Notes: generated from the letters alone by a model not told the origin. Shown: positions 1-8,818, numbered from the stretch's first letter. The stretch: DNA of 64,000 bases from Microbacterium aoyamense (GCF_023155855.1 NZ_JAKNUT010000009.1:80053-144052), one strand, 5' to 3'. Numbers and translations: made by a program.

Positions 1-1
1 C

Positions 2-331
2 GACGTGATCGACCTCGTCAAGCGCGGCAACATCGACGCGATCCAGGCCGTCCGTCAGGCCGGGCGCGACATCGGCGAAGTGCTCACGGCGTGCGTGAGT
101 CTCATCAACCCCTCGGTCATCGCGATCGGCGGGTCGATGGCCCGCGTCGGCGAGCACCTCATCGCCGGCGTGCGCGAGGTCGTCTACACCCGCTCGATCC
201 CCCTCGCGACCGAGCACCTCGCGATCGTGCAGTCAGCCGCGGCGCAGAACGCCGCCGTCCTCGGGGCGAGCATGCTCGCGATCGAGCACGCGCTCTCACC
301 GGATTCACTCACCGCACTCGTCACGGCGTAG
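2..331 (+). CDS. ROK family sugar kinase or repressor, C-terminal part
   Basis: The frame enters from the left edge, so only about 109 C-terminal codons are visible. The helical segment followed by INPSVIAIGG and a terminal AAVLGASMLA stretch is typical of the end of ROK proteins, which are either sugar kinases or sugar-responsive repressors. The ATP-binding motif, the zinc-binding cysteines and any N-terminal helix-turn-helix would lie outside the window, so kinase and regulator cannot be told apart. The next gene on this strand starts 72 bases further on. Family call fairly secure; function open. Confidence 0.75.
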   Translation, partial: DVIDLVKRGNIDAIQAVRQAGRDIGEVLTACVSLINPSVIAIGGSMARVGEHLIAGVREVVYTRSIPLATEHLAIVQSAAAQNAAVLGASMLAIEHALSPDSLTALVTA

Positions 332-403
332 CATCCCGCATCCCCCGCACCGAGACGCCTCGCTCACAGGACGCTCCTAGCCCTCGTCGATAGCGTCGAG
401 TCC

Positions 404-1108
404 ATGGCGGATGCACGAACCCTCTCGGTCGACGACAGCGTCTCGTACTCGGCGGGTGAGCTTCGGGCCATGCGCGACGAGTTCCAGCGCTTCCTGCTCG
501 AGTACCAGTTCGGGCTGCGCGAGGTCGAGACGAAGATCGCGATCCTGCAGGACGAGTTCCAGCTCATGCACGACTACAACCCGATCGAGCACGTGACGAG
601 CCGGGTGAAGTCGCCCGACAGCATCGTCGACAAGGTCGGCCGCAAGGGCATCGAGGGCGACTTCGAGAGCATCCGCGCGGGCATCACCGACATCGCCGGC
701 GTGCGGGTGACCTGCAGCTTCGTGCGCGACGCCTACCGCCTGTTCGATCTGCTCACGCAACAGGACGACATCCGCGTCCTCGCGGTGAAGGACTACATCG
801 CCGAACCCAAAGCGAACGGCTACAAGAGCCTGCACGCGATCGTCGAAGTGCCCGTCTTCCTCTCGACCGGTCGCGTCGACGTGCCGGTCGAAGTGCAGTT
901 CCGCACGATCGCGATGGACTTCTGGGCGAGCCTCGAGCACAAGATCTACTACAAGTACGACAGCCAGGTGCCTGCGGAGCTGCTGACCGAGCTGACCGCC
1001 GCCGCCGAGACGGCGTCCGAGCTCGACGTCAAGATGGAGCGCCTGCACCGCGAGCTGCACGGCGACGAGTCCCGCCCTCTTCGCGGGCGCACGGCATCCC
1101 TCACCTGA
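404..1108 (+). CDS. small alarmone synthetase (RelA/SpoT nucleotidyltransferase domain)
   Basis: A 234-residue protein with a lone RelA/SpoT synthetase domain; it has no HD hydrolase, TGS or ACT domain, so it belongs to the single-domain alarmone synthetases (RelQ/RelP type). These transfer pyrophosphate from ATP to GDP or GTP to make (p)ppGpp in the cytoplasm. Diagnostic segments are DIAGVRVTC around residue 102, GYKSLHA around 139 and VEVQFRT around 163, followed by a DFWASLEHKIYYKY stretch. A helical tail of about 60 residues follows. The ATG at 404 is the start that gives the usual length. Convergent with the next gene. Confidence 0.88.
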   Translation: MADARTLSVDDSVSYSAGELRAMRDEFQRFLLEYQFGLREVETKIAILQDEFQLMHDYNPIEHVTSRVKSPDSIVDKVGRKGIEGDFESIRAGITDIAGVRVTCSFVRDAYRLFDLLTQQDDIRVLAVKDYIAEPKANGYKSLHAIVEVPVFLSTGRVDVPVEVQFRTIAMDFWASLEHKIYYKYDSQVPAELLTELTAAAETASELDVKMERLHRELHGDESRPLRGRTASLT

Positions 1109-1111
1109 GCG

Positions 1112-1657
1112 TCAGTCGATGCCGCGCTCGTGGACATCCGAGCTCAGCGTCGCACCGTTCAGCTCGAGGTAGAGGTGCCGCTCGGTGACCGACACCGTCA
1201 TCGTGTTGCGACGCTCGATGAGCGCTGCGGCATCCTCGACGAATCCAGGATCGAAGCTGTAGAGCACGATCTCATCCGCCCGATGGATCCGCTTGCCCTT
1301 CCAGGCCGCAGCGACCTTGGTGGGGTCGCGGTGCGTGTACACGACGGTGCGCTCCGCCTGACGACTGCCGAGGTGCAGGCGCTCGGCATCCGGCGCACCG
1401 ACCTCGATCCACGCCGTCACGGTCCCGGTGAGATCGCGCACGAGGACGGCGGGCTCATCGGTCGCCGAGATCCCCTCGCTGAAGGCGATCCCTTCGGCGA
1501 ACTCGAGGCAGTAGGCGAGCACGCGCGTCATCAGGAACGCGGCCGTCTCGGACGGATGCCGTGCGACGCGCAGCGAGAGCTCGTCATAGACCCCGCGATC
1601 GACGTCGGCCAACTGCACGTCGAAGGTGTGGATCGTCGCGCCGGTCGCCATGGTCAT
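1112..1657 (-). CDS. YaeQ family protein
   Basis: A 181-residue protein matching the YaeQ family, an alpha/beta fold related to PD-(D/E)XK nucleases whose cellular role is not settled. Visible family features are the opening ATIHTFDVQLADVDRGVY, the conserved RHPSET followed by a helix with AYCLEF, DEPAVLVRDLTG, and IEVGAPDAERLHL. The frame is open further upstream, but the ATG at 1657 gives the family-typical N terminus and lies just beyond the stop of the upstream lipoprotein gene (gap of 5 bases), so the two are probably co-transcribed. Family call firm; function unknown. Confidence 0.82.
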   Translation of the reverse strand: MTMATGATIHTFDVQLADVDRGVYDELSLRVARHPSETAAFLMTRVLAYCLEFAEGIAFSEGISATDEPAVLVRDLTGTVTAWIEVGAPDAERLHLGSRQAERTVVYTHRDPTKVAAAWKGKRIHRADEIVLYSFDPGFVEDAAALIERRNTMTVSVTERHLYLELNGATLSSDVHERGID

Positions 1658-1662
1658 CGAGC

Positions 1663-2688
1663 CTACGGGAGCGCCACCTCCGCGGCGGACTTCGAGTACT
1701 CGCGCTGCAGCCACGCACCGAACAGGCGCAGGTCGAGACACGAGTTCAGGTCGCGGCACCTGGCGGTCACGGGGTCCTGGATCGCGTATGCCGAGAAGCC
1801 GGCGACCTTGGCCGCCAGCACGTCGCCCTCGACGTTCACGGGGTAGCCCGATGTCTGGTACCCGATCGCGTACGTGACCTTCGAGGGGTCGACACCCATG
1901 CTCCGCCAGGATGCCCGGGCGAACGAGGCGACCGTCTGGTGGTCGGAGTGGTCGCCGCTCGCGAGATCGCTCGCCTCGTGCGGCATGCCCGTGAGGATCT
2001 CCGTCGGGCGATGCTCGCTCAGGATCTCGATGAGCGAGTGGGTGATCTGATCGAGGGTGAGCGCCTCCGGCCCGTCGACGTCACGCACGGTCGGGATGGT
2101 TCCGGCTGCCAGCTTCGCAAGACTCTCGTAACCCATGCTCGCGAAACCGCTGCCGTCGAGGTTGCCGTCGACCAGCCGGAACGACAGGAGCGTCAACTCG
2201 GGGAGCCCGACCGGTCGCCACTCCTCGACCGTGACGCCGGTGCGCAGCGTGTCGGTCGTCTCCTTCCACTGGCCGTCGAGGCCGCGGAGGGTGTCGTAGG
2301 CGTTCCGGATGCCGAGCTCACGCCCCTGGGAGTACTCGACGCCGCGGCCGGCGTCGCCCGCCGACAGATAGGCGACCGTGACGCACATGCCCTGATCCAG
2401 CGCATCGTTCACGCGCTGATGGCCGAAGATGAGGTCGTCGTCGTAGTGCGCCCAGATCGCGAGGAGCGTGCCCTTCTCGCAGAGGTGGTGGACGGGCATG
2501 TCCTCGGGGTCGTACTCGGGTTCAACGAGCGCGACGGGGCCGTGCGTGACGACGGTGGATGACGGGGTCGGTGACGGCGTGCCGACACCAGCGAAGAGAT
2601 CGCTCTCGAACGTCGCACATCCGCTGAGAGCGACGAGCGCCGCTGTGATCGCGAGCGCCGTAGCCGCCCGCGCGAATCTTCCCCGCAT
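1663..2688 (-). CDS. PIG-L-like deacetylase lipoprotein
   Basis: A 341-residue exported protein. The first 24 residues are a lipoprotein signal ending in the lipobox LSGC (Cys24), followed by a Ser/Thr/Pro-rich linker. The catalytic domain begins with AHYDDDLIFG around residue 80, a variant of the AHPDDE zinc motif of PIG-L/LmbE N-acetylglucosamine deacetylases, then AYLSAGDAGRG. A later HSDHQTVASFA segment fits the third zinc ligand region. It probably acts on a glycan or amino-sugar outside the membrane; the substrate is not evident. The ATG at 2688 is preferred over the one at 2694 because AAGGGGG then sits at normal spacing. Confidence 0.75.
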   Translation of the reverse strand: MRGRFARAATALAITAALVALSGCATFESDLFAGVGTPSPTPSSTVVTHGPVALVEPEYDPEDMPVHHLCEKGTLLAIWAHYDDDLIFGHQRVNDALDQGMCVTVAYLSAGDAGRGVEYSQGRELGIRNAYDTLRGLDGQWKETTDTLRTGVTVEEWRPVGLPELTLLSFRLVDGNLDGSGFASMGYESLAKLAAGTIPTVRDVDGPEALTLDQITHSLIEILSEHRPTEILTGMPHEASDLASGDHSDHQTVASFARASWRSMGVDPSKVTYAIGYQTSGYPVNVEGDVLAAKVAGFSAYAIQDPVTARCRDLNSCLDLRLFGAWLQREYSKSAAEVALP

Positions 2689-2785
2689 GCCCATCCCCCT
2701 TGGCTCGGGATGATTTTGTCAGATTTTCACGACCGCACGCCACCACTGAAAATTTTGTTCTCAGCCAGCACTCTGGATGTGGGAC

Positions 2786-2821
2786 TCAGTCTCAGGTACT
2801 CTGGTCTTCAGTCTCACGTTC
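2786..2821. promoter_or_regulatory. pair of 14-base direct repeats upstream of the acyl-CoA dehydrogenase gene
   Basis: TCAGTCTCAGGTAC (2786-2799) and TCAGTCTCACGTTC (2808-2821) agree at 12 of 14 positions and start exactly 22 bases apart, about two helical turns. They lie between the divergent lipoprotein and acyl-CoA dehydrogenase genes and end 23 bases before the latter's ATG. This looks like a two-site operator; no cognate regulator gene is adjacent. Confidence 0.45.
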
Positions 2822-2844
2822 GCTCCACCCCGCGAGGTTTCACC

Positions 2845-4572
2845 ATGGCCGCAGAATCCGCCTACAAGGCGCCCGTCGAAGACTACGAATTCCTGTTCGG
2901 CGAGGCTTTCGGGCTCGACCTCGTCGCCCGCGCGACCGATGGCGAGATGACAGCGGGCGACGGTGTCGACATCGTCGAGGCCGCCGGCGACTTCGCGTCG
3001 TCGGTGCTCGCTCCGCTGCAGACGATCGGCGACCGCGAGGGTGCCCGGCTGGTGGACGGCTCCGTCCGGCTGCCGGCCGGCTTCGCCGAGGCCTACCAGT
3101 CGTTCGTCGAGAGCGGCTGGGTCACGGCCGAGGCGCCGGTCTCGGCCGGCGGCGACGGGCTTCCCGGCGCCATCCGCGCGGGCCTCGGCGAGATCTGGAA
3201 CGGCTCCAATGCGGCGTTCGCCCTCTGCTGGCTGCTGACCGCGGGCCAGATCCACGCGCTGGACGCCGTGGCATCCGACGAACTGCGCAAGGTCTACCTC
3301 GAGAAGCTCGTGTCGGGTCAGTGGACCGGCACGATGAACCTCACCGAGCCCGACGCGGGCACCGATCTGGGCGCGATCCGCACGATCGCGACTCCTCGCG
3401 AAGACGGCACTTGGTCGCTGCGCGGACAGAAGATCTTCATCACATGGGGCGATCACGACGTCGCCGAGAACATCGTGCACCTCGTCCTCGCGCGCACGCC
3501 GGATGCGCCCGCCGGCGCGAAGGGTCTTTCGCTCTTCGTCGTCCCCAAGACCCTCGTGAACGCCGACGGCTCGCTCGGCGAGCGCAACGGCGTCACCACG
3601 GTCGCGGTCGAGCACAAGCTCGGCATCCACGGCAGCCCGACGTGCGTCCTGTCGTACGAGGACGCGACCGGCTATCTCGCGGGCGAACTCCACGGCGGCC
3701 TCGCCGGCATGTTCGTCATGATGAACTCAGCCCGCGCCGGCATGGGGTTCCAGGCGACGGGCATCTCCGACAGCGCGCTGCAGCAGGCGAGCGCGTATGC
3801 CGCCGGTCGGGTGCAGGGCGGCGTCATCGGCCGCGACTCCGGGGCGGCGATCGCGGAGCATCCCGACGTCCGCCGCCTGCTGCTGTCGATGTCGAGCAAG
3901 GTCTTCGCGATGCGCGCACTCGGCGTGTACGCGGCCGACCTGCTCGACCGCGCGGAGGACGACGAGAGCCTCGCCGCGCTCGCCGAGTTCTTCGTGCCGA
4001 TCCTGAAGGGCTGGACGACCGAGGACGCTCTGCAGGTCACGAGCGACGCGATCCAGGTGCACGGCGGTATGGGCTTCATCGAAGAGACGGGTGTCGCCCA
4101 GCACTATCGCGACGCCCGCATCATGCCGATCTACGAGGGCACGACGGCGATCCAGTCCAACGACCTCGTCGGCCGCAAGGTGCTGCGCAACGGCGGCGCC
4201 ACCGTCGAGGCGCTGCTCACCGACGTCGAGGCCACGATCGACGCCCTGCGCGGGCACGGCGACCCCGTCGCTGCACGCACGGCGGATCGCCTCGAGCGCG
4301 CCGTCGCCGCGACGCGACGCGCGACGACCGACCTGCTCGGTTTCGCGAACTCACCGCGCGACGCCTACGCCGTGAGCGTCCCCTACCTCATGCTGCTCGG
4401 AACGCTCGCCGGCGGATGGATGCACGCGCTCGCCGTCGTGGCCGTGCTCTCGCACGACGAACCGAAGGCCCGGGGTGCGGAACGCCTGACGAGCGCGGAC
4501 TTCTACGGCGCTCACCACCTGCCGCGGGTCGCGGCGCTCGCCGACACCGTGGCAGGCGGCGAGATCGTCTGA
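2845..4572 (+). CDS. acyl-CoA dehydrogenase (FadE/DmdC type)
   Basis: A 575-residue flavoprotein of the long acyl-CoA dehydrogenase class, which carries an N-terminal extension and a C-terminal dehydrogenase-associated domain. It forms a trans-2-enoyl-CoA from an acyl-CoA and passes electrons to electron-transfer flavoprotein. Visible are the FAD/substrate segment MNLTEPDAGTDLGAIRT around residue 165, FITWGDHD, the helical core with QVHGGMGFIEETGVAQ and RDARIMPIYEGTTAIQ near 420, whose Glu is the expected catalytic base. The frame is open 45 codons upstream, but the ATG at 2845 has the family N terminus (AESAYKAPVEDYEFLF) and a GAGG upstream. The preferred chain length cannot be read from sequence. 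Confidence 0.88.
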   Translation: MAAESAYKAPVEDYEFLFGEAFGLDLVARATDGEMTAGDGVDIVEAAGDFASSVLAPLQTIGDREGARLVDGSVRLPAGFAEAYQSFVESGWVTAEAPVSAGGDGLPGAIRAGLGEIWNGSNAAFALCWLLTAGQIHALDAVASDELRKVYLEKLVSGQWTGTMNLTEPDAGTDLGAIRTIATPREDGTWSLRGQKIFITWGDHDVAENIVHLVLARTPDAPAGAKGLSLFVVPKTLVNADGSLGERNGVTTVAVEHKLGIHGSPTCVLSYEDATGYLAGELHGGLAGMFVMMNSARAGMGFQATGISDSALQQASAYAAGRVQGGVIGRDSGAAIAEHPDVRRLLLSMSSKVFAMRALGVYAADLLDRAEDDESLAALAEFFVPILKGWTTEDALQVTSDAIQVHGGMGFIEETGVAQHYRDARIMPIYEGTTAIQSNDLVGRKVLRNGGATVEALLTDVEATIDALRGHGDPVAARTADRLERAVAATRRATTDLLGFANSPRDAYAVSVPYLMLLGTLAGGWMHALAVVAVLSHDEPKARGAERLTSADFYGAHHLPRVAALADTVAGGEIV

Positions 4573-4869
4573 TCACCGCGGGGTGAAGTCGTACTCCTGG
4601 AAGGCGTCCACTTCGGGCACCCAGCGGTTCGCGACGAAGGCCACGTGCGCGGGGTCGTCGTTGTACGCCGCGTAATCCGCCTCATCGGCGAAAACCATCG
4701 CGAACTGCCACTGCAGGTCGCTCTTCGCGCTCACCTGACGGCTCACGGTGAAGTCGCGCACCGGTCCGATCGCGCTCAGCGTCTCGGTCGCCGTGTCGAG
4801 GAACGCGGCTTCCTCGGGCGAGCCGGCGGGGTGCACGAGGGTGAAGACGACGGTGTGGCGGATGGTCAC
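4573..4869 (-). CDS. Dabb (stress-responsive alpha/beta barrel) domain protein
   Basis: A 98-residue single-domain protein. IRHTVVFTL at the N terminus, a central FTVSRQVSAKSDLQW and a terminal WVPEVDAFQEYDF are typical of Dabb proteins, small dimeric ferredoxin-like barrels found in stress responses and as polyketide or aromatic-processing enzymes. The GTG at 4869 is preceded by a perfect AGGAGG eight bases or so upstream, which decides the start. It ends one base beyond the acyl-CoA dehydrogenase stop (convergent) and diverges from the flavin monooxygenase at 4927. Much of the longer open frame opposite that gene is a GC-driven artefact. Confidence 0.85.
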   Translation of the reverse strand: MTIRHTVVFTLVHPAGSPEEAAFLDTATETLSAIGPVRDFTVSRQVSAKSDLQWQFAMVFADEADYAAYNDDPAHVAFVANRWVPEVDAFQEYDFTPR

Positions 4870-4926
4870 GGTTCCTCCTGGATCGGTCGCTCCATCCTTT
4901 CGCACCCCGGGCGGTACGGTGTGCGG

Positions 4927-6051
4927 ATGGACACCGATGTGCTGATCGTGGGCGCAGGCCCCGCCGGACTCGCGACCGCGGCGTGCCTCGCGCGCGAAGG
5001 GATCGATGCGATCGTCGTGGACCGCGGCAGCGTCGTCGGTGAGAGCTGGAACCGCCGGTACTCGCGACTGCACCTGCACACGCCGCGCATCCAGTCCGCG
5101 CTCCCGGGGCTGCGGATGCCTCGGCGGTTCGGGCGGTGGGTCGCCAAGGACGACGTCGCGTGGTACCTCCGCGTGTATGCGCGGCGTGCCGGCATCCATC
5201 CCCGCTTCGGCACCGCCGTGACGCGTATCGACCCCACGGACGGCGGCTGGACGGCGACCACCGAATCGGGTCCGATCAGCGCGCGTCAGGTCGTGGTCGC
5301 GACCGGTTACAACAGCACTCCCCTGCCACCGCGATGGCCCGGGCAGGAGACCTTCGCGGGTACCGTCGTGCACGCGTCGGAGTATCAGGATGCCGCGCCC
5401 TACCGCGGACGGAGCGTGCTGGTCGTCGGCGCGGGCAACACGGGTGCCGAGATCGCGGCCGACCTGGCCGAGCAGGGCGCACGTGAGGTGCGGCTGTCCA
5501 TCCGCACTCCGCCGAACCTCATTCCGCGGCAGGCGGGCGGCATCCCGACGACGCTCCTCGCGATGCCGATGGATTTCCTGCCGGCCTGGGCGGTCGATCC
5601 CGTCAACCGGCTGCTGCAGCGCGTCACGCTCGGCGATCTCACGAGGTACGGGATGCCGGCTCCGCGCGCGGGTGTCGTGGCCCAGGCCCGGGCGACGGGG
5701 CTCACTCCGACGATCGACGTGGGCCTCGTCGCGGCACTGCGTGCGGGTACCGTCACACCGGTCGCCGCGCTCGAGCGGTTCGAGGCCGGCGAAGCGGTGC
5801 TGGCGGACGGCACGCGGGTGACTCCGGATGCCGTCATCGCCGCGATCGGCTACACGACCGGCCTCAACCCGGTCCTCGGGCACCTCGGGGTGCTGGACGA
5901 GCGCGGCGCCCCCGTGGTGCTCGGAGCACGGACGACGCTGCCGGGACTGCGGTTCGTCGGACTCAGCACGCCGCTCAAGGGGCTGCTGTTCCAGATCGGG
6001 CTGCACGCGCGGGCAGCGTCCCGCGCAATCGCGCGCGACCTGCGGGTCTGA
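4927..6051 (+). CDS. flavin-containing monooxygenase / NAD(P)-FAD oxidoreductase
   Basis: A 374-residue flavoprotein with two Rossmann motifs: VGAGPAGLATAA at residues 7-18 for FAD and VVGAGNTGAEIA around 165 for NADPH. The SWNRRYSRLHLHT segment and the terminal AIGYTTGLNPVLG are usual in single-component FAD monooxygenases of the CzcO/YUCCA-like group, which use NADPH and oxygen. The substrate cannot be inferred. The ATG at 4927 is chosen because the FAD motif then starts at residue 7; upstream open frame belongs to the antisense side of the Dabb gene. Confidence 0.83.
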   Translation: MDTDVLIVGAGPAGLATAACLAREGIDAIVVDRGSVVGESWNRRYSRLHLHTPRIQSALPGLRMPRRFGRWVAKDDVAWYLRVYARRAGIHPRFGTAVTRIDPTDGGWTATTESGPISARQVVVATGYNSTPLPPRWPGQETFAGTVVHASEYQDAAPYRGRSVLVVGAGNTGAEIAADLAEQGAREVRLSIRTPPNLIPRQAGGIPTTLLAMPMDFLPAWAVDPVNRLLQRVTLGDLTRYGMPAPRAGVVAQARATGLTPTIDVGLVAALRAGTVTPVAALERFEAGEAVLADGTRVTPDAVIAAIGYTTGLNPVLGHLGVLDERGAPVVLGARTTLPGLRFVGLSTPLKGLLFQIGLHARAASRAIARDLRV

Positions 6052-6053
6052 GG

Positions 6054-6194
6054 TCAGATCAGCGCGAGCCCGTCGCTGCCGGCCATAGGCGTCGTGGCAC
6101 GGTCGCGCGGCGTGAGCGCCACGATGCCGACGACAGCGGTGACGAGTGCGACGACGATCGAGAGCGACGAGGTCGAGCGAGTGCGAGCAGACAT
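6054..6194 (-). CDS. 46-residue membrane or secreted peptide
   Basis: A short frame with ATG at 6194 and TGA at 6054, preceded by GAAAGG about 8 bases upstream. The product begins MSARTRSTSS, continues with one strongly hydrophobic helix (LSIVVALVTAVVGIVAL, residues 11-27) and ends in a short polar tail. It is either a single-pass membrane peptide or a secreted peptide. It ends two bases after the convergent monooxygenase. No family recognised. The combination of RBS, basic N terminus and clean helix supports a real gene, but its shortness limits certainty. Confidence 0.5.
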   Translation of the reverse strand: MSARTRSTSSLSIVVALVTAVVGIVALTPRDRATTPMAGSDGLALI

Positions 6195-6501
6195 GGCGAA
6201 GACCTTTCGGTAAGAGTGCGGGTGTTTCTGCGATCACCGTCGTGGTGCGGGTGGATTCGTTCCCCAAAACGATCCACCCGACCCGACGATCTTTCGGCGA
6301 AACTCCCCAGTTCGCCTGATGCGTCTTCGGCCGGAATCCCCCCGGATTCCCCCAGCGGCCTCGCACGACATCTTCCCTGCAGTTCGTCGCTTTCGGCGAC
6401 AAGAGAGACGTTACCCCGCACGGTCGACGTTCCGCGGGCGATTAGCCGGATCTTTGGGCAGTCTTGAGGGACCGTGCCGAACCTCAGGAAGCGCGCTCGA
6501 T
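6195..6501. other. 307-base intergenic region with palindromes
   Basis: No convincing gene. It contains the upstream region of the 46-residue peptide. A perfect inverted repeat GGAATCC-CCCC-GGATTCC occupies 6333-6350, a plausible operator or hairpin, and a second pair, GCACGGTC at 6418-6425 and GACCGTGC at 6470-6477, encloses 44 bases just downstream of the aldo/keto reductase stop. Neither is followed by a T run. Confidence 0.35.
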
Positions 6502-7488
6502 TCAGAGACCGACCATCTTCATCCCCGCGTCGTCGTAGCGGTTCCCCGCGACGCCGAAGCGCTCGGTCAGCGCGTCGAGGTCGGCGACGTCATCCGCCGA
6601 CAGGCCGACCGTCGTCGACGCGGCGTTCTCGTCGACGCGTTCGCGACGACGCGTGCCGGGGATCGGGACGATGAAGGGATGCTGCGCCAGCAGCCATGCC
6701 AGGGCGACCTGTCCGGGCGTCGCGCCCTTCGACTCGGCGAGCGCCCGGACGTGGTCGATGAGACTCTGGTTCGCAGCGAGGTTCTCGGCCTCGAATCGCG
6801 GCACGCGACCACGGATCTCGTCGGGGCTGAAGGTCGCGTCGGCTGACACCGAACCCGTGAAGAAGCCCTTTCCGAGCGGACTGAACGGCACGAAACCGAT
6901 GCCGAGCTCCGCGCACACCGGAAGAACTTCGGCCTCCGGGTCGCGCGTCCACAGCGAGTATTCGCTCTGCACCGCCGTGACGGGGAAGACCGCGTGAGCG
7001 CGTCGGACCGTGTCGCCACCAGCCTCCGAGAGCCCGAAGTGCTTCACCTTGCCCTCGGCCACGAGCTCGCCGACCGCGCCGGCGACATCCTCGATCGGCA
7101 CGGCAGGGTCGACGCGGTGCTGGTAGAAGAGGTCGATCGCGTCGACCCCCAGACGCTGCAGCGATCCTTCAGCCACGCGCCGGATCTGGTCGGGATGGGA
7201 GTTCGCTCCGACCATCCTTCCGTCCACGATGTTCCAGCCGAACTTCGTCGCCACGACGACGCGGTCGCGGATCGGGGCGATCGCTTCGCCGACGAGTACT
7301 TCGTTGTCGTAGGGACCGTAGACCTCGGCCGTGTCGATCAGGGTGACGCCCTGCTCGACGGCATATCGCAGGACGCCGATCATGTCATCGCGGTCGCCGG
7401 GGTTGGGCCCGTAGCTCATCGACATCCCCATGGCTCCGATGCCGACAGCCGATACCTCGAGTCCCTGTCCGAGTGTGCGCGTGTGCAT
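6502..7488 (-). CDS. aldo/keto reductase
   Basis: A 328-residue TIM-barrel oxidoreductase of the AKR13-like group, using NADPH to reduce aldehydes or ketones. The catalytic tetrad is visible: Asp and Tyr in DTAEVYGPYDNE (about residues 50-61), Lys in VVVATKFGW, His in YQHRVDP. The cofactor end shows IPGTRRRERVDENAA. Start at 7488 gives MHTRTLGQGLEVSAVGIGAMGM, the usual N terminus, with AGGCGG upstream. It follows the MFS gene after 99 bases on the same strand and could be read from the same long operon or from its own promoter. Substrate unknown. Confidence 0.88.
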   Translation of the reverse strand: MHTRTLGQGLEVSAVGIGAMGMSMSYGPNPGDRDDMIGVLRYAVEQGVTLIDTAEVYGPYDNEVLVGEAIAPIRDRVVVATKFGWNIVDGRMVGANSHPDQIRRVAEGSLQRLGVDAIDLFYQHRVDPAVPIEDVAGAVGELVAEGKVKHFGLSEAGGDTVRRAHAVFPVTAVQSEYSLWTRDPEAEVLPVCAELGIGFVPFSPLGKGFFTGSVSADATFSPDEIRGRVPRFEAENLAANQSLIDHVRALAESKGATPGQVALAWLLAQHPFIVPIPGTRRRERVDENAASTTVGLSADDVADLDALTERFGVAGNRYDDAGMKMVGL

Positions 7489-7587
7489 GATCAGCCGCCT
7501 TCCGTGAGCGTGGAGTGGATGCATCCATCACACCCCGTTTCCTGCGATTTCGGGAGTCCCTGGCGAACCGGGTACCGGCGGAACCCC

Positions 7588-8796
7588 TCAGGCGTCGGCG
7601 CGACGCCGGAGAGCGCCGAACGCGAGCATGCCGGCGACGGCACACATCGCGATGACCGTCGCGACGAACCATCCCCAGCCGACTCCGTGGAAGACGAAGC
7701 CGAGGCACCAGCCGAACAGACTCGAGCCGGCGTAGTAACCGAGGTAGTAGAGCGAAGACGCCTGCGCGCGCGCCTCGGGATCCGCCGCTGCCGGTGCCCA
7801 CCCCGAGGCGATCGCGTGGGCGCCGAAGAACCCCGCGGTGAGGACGAGCAGTCCCGGGATGATGACGTACACCTGCGGCACGAGCAGGAGGGCCGATCCC
7901 GCCGCCATGATGGCCGTGGATCCGAGCAGCACGACGAGCCGCCCGTGCCGCGAGGCGAGGACGCCCGCCCACGGCGACGACACCGTGCCCGCGAGATAAG
8001 CGAGGAACAGAGGCGTGATGAGCGCCGTCGGCAGAGAGAAGGGCGGCTCGATGAGGTGGAAGCCCAGGTAGTTGTAGATCGCGACGAACGCCCCCATCAA
8101 CAGGAACCCCTGCGCATAGAGCGCGAGCTGCGCGGGTGAGCGCAGATTGAGGCCCATGCGCCGGGCGATGCTCGGTCCGGCCGTCACCCGGAAGCGTCCG
8201 GGCACGAAGCCTCGCGCACGCGGGATCAGCCAGATGAACGCCACCGCCGAAGCCGCGCACACGGCGGCGGTCACCCACAGACCCGTCTGCCAATCGGCGA
8301 GGTCGCCGACCCAACCGGATGCCAGCCTGCCCGACATCCCCCCGACGGTCGTGCCGGCGATGTAGCTCCCGGCCGCGGCGGCGATGGCCCTGCCGTCGAT
8401 CTCTTCGCTCAGATACGCGAGAGCGATCGCCGGGATCGCGGCCAGTGCGACTCCCTCGGCGGCGCGCACGACCAGGAGCACGGTGATGTCGGGGCTGAAG
8501 GGCGCGAGCGCGCCGAGCAGCGTGGCCGCGATCATCCCGATCGTCATGGCCTGCACGCGTCCGATCCGATCGGCCACGATCGACCAGGGGATGACGGCGA
8601 CCGCGAGCCCCAGGGTCGCCGCCGACACCGCGAGCGCCGCCGTCGTGGGCGGCACGTCGAAGGCGTCTGAGATCTGCGGCAGCACCGCTTGGGGGCCGTA
8701 GAGCTGTGCGAAGGTCGCGATTCCGGCGAAGAACAGGCCCGCGAGCAGTCGTCGGTAGTCGCGGCTCCTCGGCAGGTGCCCCGAGAAGTCGTTCAC
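7588..8796 (-). CDS. MFS transporter
   Basis: About 402 residues with 12 hydrophobic segments beginning LLAGLFFAGIATFAQLYGPQ, a loop-2 motif VADRIGRVQAM (GxxxDRxGRR type) around residue 70 and a long C-terminal run of helices; this is the YnfM/arabinose-efflux-like MFS group, proton-driven exporters or importers in the inner membrane. The start is uncertain: GTG at 8796 follows the dehydrogenase stop by 22 bases and is directly preceded by GGAAGG, while an ATG at 8850 would overlap that gene by 32 bases. As the last part of the peptide-transport operon it may move the product of the upstream dehydrogenase or a substrate. Confidence 0.82.
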   Translation of the reverse strand: MNDFSGHLPRSRDYRRLLAGLFFAGIATFAQLYGPQAVLPQISDAFDVPPTTAALAVSAATLGLAVAVIPWSIVADRIGRVQAMTIGMIAATLLGALAPFSPDITVLLVVRAAEGVALAAIPAIALAYLSEEIDGRAIAAAAGSYIAGTTVGGMSGRLASGWVGDLADWQTGLWVTAAVCAASAVAFIWLIPRARGFVPGRFRVTAGPSIARRMGLNLRSPAQLALYAQGFLLMGAFVAIYNYLGFHLIEPPFSLPTALITPLFLAYLAGTVSSPWAGVLASRHGRLVVLLGSTAIMAAGSALLLVPQVYVIIPGLLVLTAGFFGAHAIASGWAPAAADPEARAQASSLYYLGYYAGSSLFGWCLGFVFHGVGWGWFVATVIAMCAVAGMLAFGALRRRADA

Positions 8797-8818
8797 CCTT
8801 CCCGACCCGGACGAGACC

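Noticed and set aside
2700..4586. Plus-strand open frame of about 628 codons in the second frame of the acyl-CoA dehydrogenase
   Set aside because: Arg-rich shadow of the true frame without any recognisable motif.
4870..6402. Long minus-strand open frame continuing upstream of the Dabb gene
   Set aside because: It is antisense to the flavin monooxygenase, has shadow-type Arg/Pro/His composition, and the real Dabb start has a perfect RBS at 4870-4880.
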